A DNA stretch of 64,000 nucleotides from assembly GCF_001424665.1 (NCBI RefSeq), contig NZ_LMQS01000001.1:435225-499224 (forward strand). The letters are read 5' to 3'. Below, one piece after another: positions 47,901-56,779 of this stretch. Below the pieces are notes generated by a model, which ran no database searches, was not told where the DNA came from, and worked only from the letters and a program-made list of their open reading frames with translations. The translations under genes were made by a program, and so were the position numbers. Every line of letters starts with the position of its first letter. Position 1 is the first letter of the stretch. This stretch comes from Methylophilus sp. Leaf416. Lineage in GTDB: Bacteria > Pseudomonadota > Gammaproteobacteria > Burkholderiales > Methylophilaceae.

Positions 47901-49973
47901 ATGACTACAACGCATCTTTTTGTCCCGATTCTTTTCACACTCAGTGTGGTCGGGTGCTATTTTGCGTTTGAACTGGTAGATCGCCTGCGCAAGGTAGCTG
48001 CCAAAGACCATGACAGCCTGCTCAGGAAAAATGCGATTATTGTCGCCCTGGGCGTATTCCTGTTGCATTGCGGCTATCAAATGTCTGCTGACAATTTCCC
48101 CAGAATTGCCGAACATCCGGTCGACTTCGTCGGCAGCCTGTTATGTGCATACATGCTTTCACTGTCGTTACTCAGTACCGTCAATAAAAAGAAACTGCCA
48201 CTGCGGGAACTGCTATATGGTTCACTGGCCGCAGCACTAAGTGGCTACCTGCTTTCATATTTTTACCAGATCAGCGCTGGCGCAATCAATACGCGTATCG
48301 ATACCTGGACTGCATTATTTGCGTTCTTCCTCTCATGCCTGACTTCTGCCCTCGCGATTGTCACCATGCTGTGGATCAAAAGTTACGAAGGCAAAGCATT
48401 GCAACGCCTCAAAGTCATGTTCTCGGTTGAAATCGCGCTAGGTTTCCTGGCCTCGCATGCGGCGATTAACCTGAGCATACTGCACAACAACATGTTTATC
48501 GGCCAGCCAACTGACCAGGCAGGCAATTACCTGGTACTGCTATTAACGCTGGCGCCGGTTTTGCTATTTATCACCTCATTTATCCTGGTGATTTTTTACG
48601 AGCGGAATGTGGATCTCGCGCAAAGCAAGCTGACTTTCCGCAACACCCAAAGCGCCAACAAAAAATTCCTGGCTTATGACCCTCTGACACAATTGCCCAA
48701 CCGCGATGCACTCAACCAGCATCTGGCTATTAATGCCAAGCGCTGTGACCGCAACGGCGAATCATTGGCACTGGCATATATTGACTTGGACCACTTCAAG
48801 CCGGTTAATGACCAGTATGGCCACCATATCGGTGACCTGCTGTTAATCGAGGTTTCCAAACGCATTAGTAACGCTATCCGTAACTGTGATTACGTCGCCC
48901 GCGCCGGCGGTGACGAATTTATCGCTGTACTCAGCGAAATCGAAAATCACCAGAGCGTAGTCACTGTTATTCAGCGCATCATTGATTCCTTGCGTGAAAC
49001 CTTTGTGATTGAAAATCACGTAATTGAGATTTCCTGCTCTATTGGCATTTCCATGTATCCGCAGGATGGCAATCTGCAAAAACTCAAATTGAATGCAGAT
49101 GCGGCCATGTACAAAGCCAAGGAAAACGGTAAAAACCAGTACCGTTTCTTCGATGCTGAAATTGAGCAGGCTTCTGACGAAATGCAGCAGACTCGGGTGG
49201 AGTTGAAAAAAGCCATTACTGAACAAGAATTCAGGTTGTTATTTCAACCCAAGGTAGATGCGGCCACGCGGCTGGTTCATGGTGCTGAAGCCTTATTGCG
49301 CTGGCAACACCCTACCCGCGGCCTGCTATCACCCACTCACTTTATTGAGGCAGCCGAGCGGTTTGGCATGATTGAAGAAATCAATGCCTGGGTGATTTCG
49401 CAGACCTGCAACACCATCAGCCAGGCCAGGGAGCGTGGCATAGATTTGAGTATCTCAGTGAATTTGTCTAACCAGCAATTCAGGAACAAGCATCTGAGTG
49501 CGCATATACAAGCCATCCTGGAAGAACATCAGGTTGAAGCGCGCAACCTCATTTTAGAGGTGTCCGAAACCACCGCTATCCATCATCAATCGCAGTTTAA
49601 AGAAACATTGCGGCACTTTAAAAAGCAGGGGTTGAAAATCTCGCTAGACGATTTTGGCTTGCATCCTTTCAGCCTGACCCACCTGCAAGATCTGGAGATC
49701 AGCGAAGTAAAACTGGACCGCTCACTGACTAAAGGTGTAGCTGCCTCAAAAATCTCGTTATCGATTGTGGAAGCGATTGTCAAACTGGCACATGCGCTGG
49801 ACTTGAACGTGGTGGCTGAGGGTGTGGAAGATGAAGAACAGCGCCAGGCCTTGGTCAGCATCAACTGCGACCAGATGCAGGGTTACCTGTTCTCGAAACC
49901 GGTTGAGCAAAAATTCCTGTTTGATGTGTTCAGTGAACTACAGTTGAAATCCATCACCAAAAGCCTGTTTTAG
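47901..49973 (+). CDS. GGDEF-EAL c-di-GMP turnover protein (membrane sensor)
   Basis: The 690-residue protein has about seven N-terminal membrane helices (residues 1-230), a GGDEF domain with GGDEF and the RNCD inhibitory site, and an EAL domain (EALLRW, NLSNQQF, LEVSETT, DDFG, VKLD, EGVE, QGY), so both activities look possible. The EAL catalytic set is complete. A GTG at 47886 would add five residues; neither start has a ribosome site. The sensor region has no named domain. Confidence 0.9.
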   Translation: MTTTHLFVPILFTLSVVGCYFAFELVDRLRKVAAKDHDSLLRKNAIIVALGVFLLHCGYQMSADNFPRIAEHPVDFVGSLLCAYMLSLSLLSTVNKKKLPLRELLYGSLAAALSGYLLSYFYQISAGAINTRIDTWTALFAFFLSCLTSALAIVTMLWIKSYEGKALQRLKVMFSVEIALGFLASHAAINLSILHNNMFIGQPTDQAGNYLVLLLTLAPVLLFITSFILVIFYERNVDLAQSKLTFRNTQSANKKFLAYDPLTQLPNRDALNQHLAINAKRCDRNGESLALAYIDLDHFKPVNDQYGHHIGDLLLIEVSKRISNAIRNCDYVARAGGDEFIAVLSEIENHQSVVTVIQRIIDSLRETFVIENHVIEISCSIGISMYPQDGNLQKLKLNADAAMYKAKENGKNQYRFFDAEIEQASDEMQQTRVELKKAITEQEFRLLFQPKVDAATRLVHGAEALLRWQHPTRGLLSPTHFIEAAERFGMIEEINAWVISQTCNTISQARERGIDLSISVNLSNQQFRNKHLSAHIQAILEEHQVEARNLILEVSETTAIHHQSQFKETLRHFKKQGLKISLDDFGLHPFSLTHLQDLEISEVKLDRSLTKGVAASKISLSIVEAIVKLAHALDLNVVAEGVEDEEQRQALVSINCDQMQGYLFSKPVEQKFLFDVFSELQLKSITKSLF

Positions 49974-50062
49974 TTTTTTAGTGCTCCCTTCTCCCGCCGA
50001 ATTAATTACTCCACCTTTGCTGCTGGCTGGTAAAATGGTTTCTTTGACCAAGAATTATCGCC

Positions 50063-50416
50063 ATGAAACTTTACGGCATCCCCAATTGCAGCACTGTCAA
50101 AAAAGCACGCGCATGGCTGGATCAGCATGCAGTCGCTTACGAATTTCACGATTTTAAAAAACTGGGGCTGGATGCTGCCACCGGGCAACAATGGCTAACC
50201 CAGCAACCCTGGGAAAAACTGGTCAACCGCAGTGGCGTGACCTGGCGCAACCTGAGTGACACCGAGAAAAATGCCGTGGTAGATACAGCCAGTGCATTGC
50301 GGCTAATGCAGGAGAAAACCTCAGTGATTAAACGCCCGGTACTGGTCGATAACAATCAGATTCTCACCCTTGGTTTTAACGAAGCCGATTACAACCAACT
50401 CTTTGCCAAAGAATAG
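50063..50416 (+). CDS. Spx/MgsR-ArsC family reductase (YffB-like)
   Basis: The 117-residue thioredoxin-fold protein starts [21 protein letters not shown] (active-site Cys followed by STVKKA) and has the family end [19 protein letters not shown]. YffB-type proteins are glutathione-dependent thiol reductases of unclear substrate; the gene commonly lies next to dapE. It ends 5 bases before the dapE start. Confidence 0.92.
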   Translation: MKLYGIPNCSTVKKARAWLDQHAVAYEFHDFKKLGLDAATGQQWLTQQPWEKLVNRSGVTWRNLSDTEKNAVVDTASALRLMQEKTSVIKRPVLVDNNQILTLGFNEADYNQLFAKE

Positions 50417-50421
50417 TGATC

Positions 50422-51561
50422 ATGTCAAAAACACTGGAACTCGCCATTGACTTGCTTAAACGCCGCTCCCTGACACCGGAAGATGCCGGCTGCCAGGAAA
50501 CCATGATTGCGCGCCTGGAACCACTGGGTTTCAAGATTGAGCGCATGCGTTTTGGCGAAGTAGATAACTTTTATGCCCGCCGCGGCACTACCGGCCCATT
50601 GCTGGTATTTGCCGGCCATACCGATGTGGTGCCTACCGGCCCGCTGGATAAATGGCATACGCCACCTTTCGAACCGACCATTAAAGATGGCATGCTATAT
50701 GCGCGCGGGGCGGCCGACATGAAAACCTCATTGGCGGCATTTATCACCAGTATTGAAGAATTTGTGGCGGAGAATCCGGATCATCCTGGTTCTATCGGTT
50801 TATTGATTACTTCTGATGAAGAAGCCATTGCCATTGAAGGCACGGTCAAAGTAGTAGAAGCATTGCAGGCACGCGGTGAGACTTTTGACTATTGTATCGT
50901 TGGCGAACCGACCAGTAACAAACTGGTGGGCGACATGATTAAAAATGGCCGTCGCGGCTCATTGTCCGGCACATTGATCGTTAAAGGTATCCAGGGCCAT
51001 ATCGCCTACCCGCACCTGGTGAAAAACCCGATTCACCTGGTGGCGCCTGCCATTAAAGACATGGTGGAAACGGTGTGGGATAACGGTAATGAATACTTTC
51101 CGCCTACCTCATGGCAGATTTCGAATATGAATGGCGGCACCGGTGCGACCAATGTGGTGCCTGGTGAAGTCGAAATCCTGTTTAATTTCCGTTATTGCCC
51201 TGAGGTCGATGGTCAAGGTAGTTCTGAGACCAGCTTGCGTTCACGTGTGCATGCCATCCTGGATAAACATGAACTGGACTATTCTCTGGACTGGGAACAT
51301 AACCAGTCATACATCACGCCGCGTGGTGAGCTGGTTGCCGCCATCAGCCAGGCCATCGAGCAGAATTATGGCATCACTCCGGAACTGTCGACTACCGGCG
51401 GCACTTCTGATGGTCGCTTTATTGCGGATATCTGCAAGGAAGTCATTGAATTCGGCCCGCTAAACGCCACTATCCACAAACTGAATGAATGTGTTGGCGT
51501 AGCGGATATCGAACCCTTGAAAGAGACCTACAAGCGGACCATGCAATTGCTGCTGAAATAA
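50422..51561 (+). CDS. dapE: Succinyl-diaminopimelate desuccinylase
   Basis: DapE hydrolyses N-succinyl-L,L-diaminopimelate to give diaminopimelate. The 379-residue dinuclear zinc protein shows the first metal His in [12 protein letters not shown], Asp in [15 protein letters not shown], Glu-Glu in [10 protein letters not shown], and a final His in [26 protein letters not shown] matches the family start; a GTG two codons earlier was not used. Confidence 0.96.
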   Translation: MSKTLELAIDLLKRRSLTPEDAGCQETMIARLEPLGFKIERMRFGEVDNFYARRGTTGPLLVFAGHTDVVPTGPLDKWHTPPFEPTIKDGMLYARGAADMKTSLAAFITSIEEFVAENPDHPGSIGLLITSDEEAIAIEGTVKVVEALQARGETFDYCIVGEPTSNKLVGDMIKNGRRGSLSGTLIVKGIQGHIAYPHLVKNPIHLVAPAIKDMVETVWDNGNEYFPPTSWQISNMNGGTGATNVVPGEVEILFNFRYCPEVDGQGSSETSLRSRVHAILDKHELDYSLDWEHNQSYITPRGELVAAISQAIEQNYGITPELSTTGGTSDGRFIADICKEVIEFGPLNATIHKLNECVGVADIEPLKETYKRTMQLLLK

Positions 51562-51574
51562 ACCGAATAAACCT

Positions 51575-52477
51575 ATGACACACACTTTACAAACCATACG
51601 TGACTGGCTGCGCTACGCAGTCAGTCGTTTTGAAAACTCGGATATTTTTTATGGTCATGGCACCGATAACAGCTATGACGAAGCTGTCTGGCTGGTGATG
51701 AGCGCACTGCATCTGCCGCACGATACGCTGGATAATTTTCTTGATGCACGGCTGACGGCAGAAGAAAGCCAGCATCTCGCAACATTGATAGAAAAGCGTG
51801 TCACTGAACATACACCCACTGCTTACCTGGTCAACGAAGCCTGGTTACGCGGATATAAGTTCTATGTCGATGAACGCGTGATTGTACCGCGCTCATTTAT
51901 TGCCGAACTGCTTGAAAATGGCTTGCAGCCATGGGTAGAGTTTCCGGAAATGGTGGAATCGGCTGCCGATATTTGCACCGGCTCAGGCTGTTTAGGTGTG
52001 TTGCTGGCGGAGGCTTTCCCGAATGCGCATATCGATGTGATCGACATCTCTCCGGATGCAATTGAGGTGAGTAATATCAATATAGGACGTTATGGCCTGG
52101 AGCATCAGGTACAAACCGTGCAGTCCGATATGTTTACTGCACTCAAAGGCAGGAAATACGACGTTATTATCAGCAATCCGCCTTATGTGGATGCACCAAG
52201 CATGGCCGAATTACCGGCAGAGTATCGCCAGGAGCCTCAATTGGCGCTAGGCAGTGGTGATGCGGGTTTGGATCACACGCACACGCTGCTTACGCAAGCC
52301 AGTGAATATTTAAATGATGGTGGCGTGCTGGTAGTTGAAATCGGTCATAACCGTGATGCCTTGCATGCGGCCTATCCTGATCTGCCATTCACGTGGCTGG
52401 ATACCAGCGGCGGAGACCAGTTTGTGTTTATTCTGACCAGGGAAGACTTGCTGGAAGCAGGTTTGCTTGCAGAGTAA
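51575..52477 (+). CDS. prmB: 50S ribosomal protein L3 N5-glutamine methyltransferase
   Basis: The 300-residue protein has the PrmB family layout: an N-terminal helical domain, SAM motif ADICTGSGCLGVLLAEAF and the catalytic NPPY in IISNPPYVDAPSM. The FNAHIDVIDIS-type loop and EVSN follow. PrmB methylates Gln150 of L3. It is 13 bases downstream of dapE. Confidence 0.93.
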   Translation: MTHTLQTIRDWLRYAVSRFENSDIFYGHGTDNSYDEAVWLVMSALHLPHDTLDNFLDARLTAEESQHLATLIEKRVTEHTPTAYLVNEAWLRGYKFYVDERVIVPRSFIAELLENGLQPWVEFPEMVESAADICTGSGCLGVLLAEAFPNAHIDVIDISPDAIEVSNINIGRYGLEHQVQTVQSDMFTALKGRKYDVIISNPPYVDAPSMAELPAEYRQEPQLALGSGDAGLDHTHTLLTQASEYLNDGGVLVVEIGHNRDALHAAYPDLPFTWLDTSGGDQFVFILTREDLLEAGLLAE

Positions 52478-52590
52478 AGCTGTTGTTTAAGCTTTACTGA
52501 ATCGGTTTTTTTCAAATACTAATTAGGCTTTTTAACTTGTCTGCCGCGATTAACGCAGTGTCAATTTAGCAAGCCTTGGCTTTATTCCAG

Positions 52591-53700
52591 TTATCCGCGA
52601 CCACGATCCCTATCGCTACGCTTTTTAGCCCCAGAGTTCACGCGGGCATTCTGGCGCGAAGCCTGTTTTAAATCTGAATCCTGGCGAATACGGCGTGTAC
52701 CTGGTGGGGGTGCCGGACGCGCAGGTTTTTCAGTGGGTGCAGCGCCATTCGCTGTTTCCAGCAGGCTGCGGCGTTGTTTGCGCACTTTCGGCACAAATAC
52801 ACTGGTTGCACGGTCTTTTTCACGCGGGCTTAACTGCTTCAGCGGTTTGTTTGGCACCGGCAATCCCACCCATTCCAGAACACCAACCACCTGTTTTTGT
52901 TCCAGTTTAAGCATGGTACCGCGTTTAAGACGTGGCGGTAGATTGATAGGCCCGAAGCGCACACGCATCAAGCGGCTGACCGGTAAATGGAAGGCTTCAA
53001 ACAGGCGGCGAACTTCGCGGTTACGGCCTTCTTTGATCACCACCTGGTACCATTTGTTAACGCCTTCACCACCGGTCGCATAAATGCTCTCGAAATTGGC
53101 CGGGCCGTCTTCCAGTTCAATACCTTGTTTCAGTTGCGCCATCTGGTCTTCAGTCAGCTCGCCCAGAATACGTACCGCATATTCCCGTTCAACTTCATAG
53201 CGCGGGTGCATGAAGTGGTTAGCCAGTTCGCCCGAGTTGGTGAATATTAATAAGCCGCTGGTATTCATATCCAGGCGGCCAATCGCGATCCATTTACCCT
53301 GTTTGATCTTGGGTAATTTATCAAATACGGTAGCACGCCCTTCCGGGTCGTCCTGGCTGACCAGTTCACCTTCTGGTTTATGGTAGAGCAATATTTGTGG
53401 CAATTCCGGTTCAAACGGCAAATGCAGGATGCGGCTATCAAGACGGATGACATCGTGCTCATCAACAGTAGCGCCCACCACAGCGACTTGGCCATTGATG
53501 GTGATGCGGCCGCTACCTATCAGGGTTTCCATATCGCGGCGCGAACCAAAGCCTGCCAGAGCCAGCAGTTTATGCAAGCGATGCCCCGCACGTGCAGGGG
53601 TAGCCGAATCTTCACCCTCCTCTTGCACGACTGGTGGCGGGGTAACGGCCGGACGTTTTGCGGGAGAACCTGGTTTAGGTGTTTTAAATGGACGCGCCAT
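52591..53700 (-). CDS. rluB: 23S rRNA pseudouridine synthase RluB
   Basis: The 369-residue protein has an S4 RNA-binding domain (RLHKLLALAGFGSRRDMETLIGSG) and a RsuA-type catalytic domain with Asp in IGRLDMNTSGLLIFTNSG. It makes pseudouridine 2605. The C-terminal 90 residues are basic and low-complexity (PARPAPPPGTRRIRQD, KKRSDRDRGRG), typical of RluB. Confidence 0.93.
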   Translation of the reverse strand: MARPFKTPKPGSPAKRPAVTPPPVVQEEGEDSATPARAGHRLHKLLALAGFGSRRDMETLIGSGRITINGQVAVVGATVDEHDVIRLDSRILHLPFEPELPQILLYHKPEGELVSQDDPEGRATVFDKLPKIKQGKWIAIGRLDMNTSGLLIFTNSGELANHFMHPRYEVEREYAVRILGELTEDQMAQLKQGIELEDGPANFESIYATGGEGVNKWYQVVIKEGRNREVRRLFEAFHLPVSRLMRVRFGPINLPPRLKRGTMLKLEQKQVVGVLEWVGLPVPNKPLKQLSPREKDRATSVFVPKVRKQRRSLLETANGAAPTEKPARPAPPPGTRRIRQDSDLKQASRQNARVNSGAKKRSDRDRGRG

Positions 53701-53857
53701 GCTTAACCTCTTGAATGAAGGCTCTATTTTACCGTATTTAAGAGCTTCGCCCTAAGGCTAAATCTTGGCCGATTTGAAAACTTAACCTGAAACCCGGCTT
53801 GGCGGCATTCAAGCAGGGCAACACACGGCAGGCAAATCTAATACGTGCGAGATTAGG

Positions 53858-55543
53858 TCACAAAGTCTCGGCATACACCACCTGTAATTGCAGGTTTCTG
53901 GCGCCATTGAATTCGTTGATTTGCAATGCATAGGCCAACGTCACTTTTTCGGGCAACAAGGTAGCCTGCTGGAAATAAATAGCCTCAAACTGTGCGCCCT
54001 GTTTTTGCAAACGCAATTTAAGGTGTTTTTCGCCCAGAATGCGCTGTTGAACTACTTCAAAGTCGTCATAAAACAAAGGCGGCGGAAAGCCCTGACCCCA
54101 CACCTGATGGCTGAGAATTTCTGCGTTTTGCAGGGTCATCTCCTCTATTTCCAGGGCACCGTCGGTTTCCAGCACTTGCTGCAGGATTTCTGCAGTAATC
54201 AACTGCTGTACTACCTGCTCAAAAACCTGCTGGAAACGGACAAAATCATCGGCGCGTATACTGAGGCCTGCCGCCATTGCATGGCCACCAAACTTGATGA
54301 TTAAATCAGGGTGTAACTTGGTCACCAAGTCCAATGCATCACGCAGATGCAAGCCGGCAATCGAACGACCGGAACCTTTAATCAGGCCGTCACCGGCATC
54401 TGCAAATGCAATCACCGGGCGGTGAAAGCGCTCTTTAATGCGTGAAGCAAGAATTCCAATGACGCCTTGGTGCCAGTCTGGCTGAAAAACGCTAATCGTG
54501 TATTGTTCATCCTGAAAATCCTGCGCCAGGTCTGCCATGGCATCCCATTGCATTTCGGCTTCGATTTGTTTGCGTTCAGCATTCAGCGCATGCAATTGCT
54601 GTGCGTACTGCATGGCTTCTTGCGGCGTGGCTGCCAGCAGGCAACGAATACCTATGGTCATGTCATCCAGCCTGCCGGCAGCATTCAGGCGCGGACCTAC
54701 ATAAAACCCCAAATCTTGCGCAGTGACTTGTTCCGGATGACGGCCCGCCAGTTTCAATATTGCCAGAATCCCCGGGCAAGCCTGCCCCTGCCTGATACGT
54801 TTTAAGCCCTGCCGCACCAGGATGCGGTTATTGGCATCCAGTTTGACCAGGTCAGCTACCGTGCCAAGTGCTACCAGGTCGAGCAAACTGCCAAGATGCA
54901 CTGCGTCATCAGTCAGCAAACCGCGCTGCTTCAACTCTGCGCGCAGTCCTATCAGCACATAAAACATCACGCCCACCCCGGCCAAATGCTTGCTGGGAAA
55001 ATCGCAACCACGCTGATTGGGGTTCACGATACAATCCGCCACCGGTGTTTGCTCTGCCGGCAAATGGTGATCGGTGATCAATACCTGCATCCCCAGCGCT
55101 TTCGCCGCGAGTACACCGTCAATACTGGCAATACCATTATCTACCGTTAAAATCACATCCGGCCGCTGCCTGGCGGCCAAAGCGACGATTTCCGGCGTTA
55201 AGCCATAGCCATATTCAAAACGGTTGGGTACCAAAAAATCTACCTGCGCACCCATCATCGCTAAGCCACGCATGGCAACACAGGTGGCGGTGGCACCATC
55301 CGCATCATAGTCACCAATAATCAGGATATGCTTCTTTTCCTGTATTGCATCCGCCAGCATTATGGACATCTCGGTACAACCCGTGAGTGCCTGTGGTTTT
55401 AGCAGATGCGGCATGTCTTGCATTGTCCAGTCATCAACAGACACTGTCCTGGCAGCCAGTAACCGGGCTAATAAGTCAGGCAAGCCTTGCGCCTGCAAGG
55501 CCTCAAATGATGTTGTTGAATATGGTCTTTGCTGAATTTTCAT
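53858..55543 (-). CDS. recJ: Single-stranded-DNA-specific exonuclease RecJ
   Basis: The 561-residue DHH-family nuclease has the motifs IIGDYDADGATATCVAM (I), ILTVDNGIAS (II), VLITDHHLPAE (III, DHH), and the second-domain GSGRSIAGLHLRDAL and KFGGHAMAAGLSI blocks. It degrades 5'-ended single strands in RecF repair and mismatch repair. It follows the unknown 335-residue gene by 26 bases. Confidence 0.95.
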   Translation of the reverse strand: MKIQQRPYSTTSFEALQAQGLPDLLARLLAARTVSVDDWTMQDMPHLLKPQALTGCTEMSIMLADAIQEKKHILIIGDYDADGATATCVAMRGLAMMGAQVDFLVPNRFEYGYGLTPEIVALAARQRPDVILTVDNGIASIDGVLAAKALGMQVLITDHHLPAEQTPVADCIVNPNQRGCDFPSKHLAGVGVMFYVLIGLRAELKQRGLLTDDAVHLGSLLDLVALGTVADLVKLDANNRILVRQGLKRIRQGQACPGILAILKLAGRHPEQVTAQDLGFYVGPRLNAAGRLDDMTIGIRCLLAATPQEAMQYAQQLHALNAERKQIEAEMQWDAMADLAQDFQDEQYTISVFQPDWHQGVIGILASRIKERFHRPVIAFADAGDGLIKGSGRSIAGLHLRDALDLVTKLHPDLIIKFGGHAMAAGLSIRADDFVRFQQVFEQVVQQLITAEILQQVLETDGALEIEEMTLQNAEILSHQVWGQGFPPPLFYDDFEVVQQRILGEKHLKLRLQKQGAQFEAIYFQQATLLPEKVTLAYALQINEFNGARNLQLQVVYAETL

Positions 55544-55569
55544 AAATGATTAAACGCGAGCGAAGGCGA

Positions 55570-56577
55570 TTAAATGGCCTCGGGTAATTTGGAGGTTGGC
55601 AGTGAGGCTTCCAGATGCGCATACAAACTTTCCAGGGTGTAGGCTTTACGCCAGAAGTGCCAGCGATGGCTTTTTTTACAGCTGATCCGCACACTGCGCT
55701 CGGCCACCGGCAACACAATTTCAAGCTGAGACAACTGTCCTTTTTGCCATGCATTGCTAAGCGCATTCCAGTCAACCTGATCAACGCGGTCAACCACCAT
55801 CAATGCGTCCTGATTCGATTGGCCAAGTGCTTCAGCCATTGACAGCTGTTTCACACCCGGCAGCTGGCAGGCGGATAAGCCATCAAATACGTCACCCGAG
55901 CCATAAACCACTTGTGGTGGATGTTGCCATTCCGGCAACGTTGGCACACTCGCAAACCACAAACTGTTAAGCTGCGCCGGCCAGGCTGTTAAACCAGTTT
56001 CGCTGGATAGCTGATGCAACAGCATCTGAATTTCATTCGTCCACTGACGAACAAGTGAGGCATGCTTACCTTGCGGTTGCCACTGGAAAGCCTGCTGATA
56101 TAAACAGTCTTGCGGCCAGGGCGATTGCACATCCAGTTTGCTCAGAGGTTGTATCCACCAGAATCGCTGACCCAGTGTTGGGCACACAATAAAATCTTCT
56201 TGAAAATGTTGCTGCAATCGCTGGGTTAAATACACATAAACTTCAGCAGGTAACTGGATAGTACCTTGTAAGGAAAACGTATCCCGCTGTAAACCGAGAT
56301 GCACAGGCAGCATGCACATTACAGGCGTATCTTTCATCGCATCATTGCTTGCGCGCAGTACGGCTGACACAATTGATGTAGGTGCTGAAGCCTTATCCGT
56401 AACAAGCTTATCCTTAACGCGCAAAGCTGAAAACAAAGCAGCCAGCGGTGTGGCGGAGCTTACTTGCCAGTCAGCCTTTAACAGCATGGAGCACTGTCCA
56501 GTCAGAGACTGCACTAGGCCAGCCGTTTCAGTGGCTGCATCGGAGAGATAATCTGTGATATAAATTTGCTGTATCAT
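55570..56577 (-). CDS. Uncharacterised conserved protein upstream of recJ (phosphoglycerate-mutase-like remote homologue)
   Basis: The 335-residue soluble protein has a block PAQLNSLWFASVPTLPEW (about residues 201-218). In betaproteobacterial relatives the same position often reads like LNSLWFWGxG, in proteins loosely annotated as RpfE or cofactor-independent phosphoglycerate mutase. No catalytic residues of that enzyme were seen. It has an even GC content and no signal peptide. The function is unknown. Confidence 0.6.
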   Translation of the reverse strand: MIQQIYITDYLSDAATETAGLVQSLTGQCSMLLKADWQVSSATPLAALFSALRVKDKLVTDKASAPTSIVSAVLRASNDAMKDTPVMCMLPVHLGLQRDTFSLQGTIQLPAEVYVYLTQRLQQHFQEDFIVCPTLGQRFWWIQPLSKLDVQSPWPQDCLYQQAFQWQPQGKHASLVRQWTNEIQMLLHQLSSETGLTAWPAQLNSLWFASVPTLPEWQHPPQVVYGSGDVFDGLSACQLPGVKQLSMAEALGQSNQDALMVVDRVDQVDWNALSNAWQKGQLSQLEIVLPVAERSVRISCKKSHRWHFWRKAYTLESLYAHLEASLPTSKLPEAI

Positions 56578-56779
56578 GAAAAAACAAATACACTCTTTTT
56601 ACAAAAACGAGCCAACTATATGCAAGACTGGCTTAAGCGGGTCCGCAAAATTTACTGTTGGTATCTTGTGGACTTATACACGATTTAAGAGGGGATGTCA
56701 TGACATTAGCAATACCCATATGCGATAATCATCATCGCACATCCACCACCGTGTTGAACCAACCGAATTACCCGTCACC

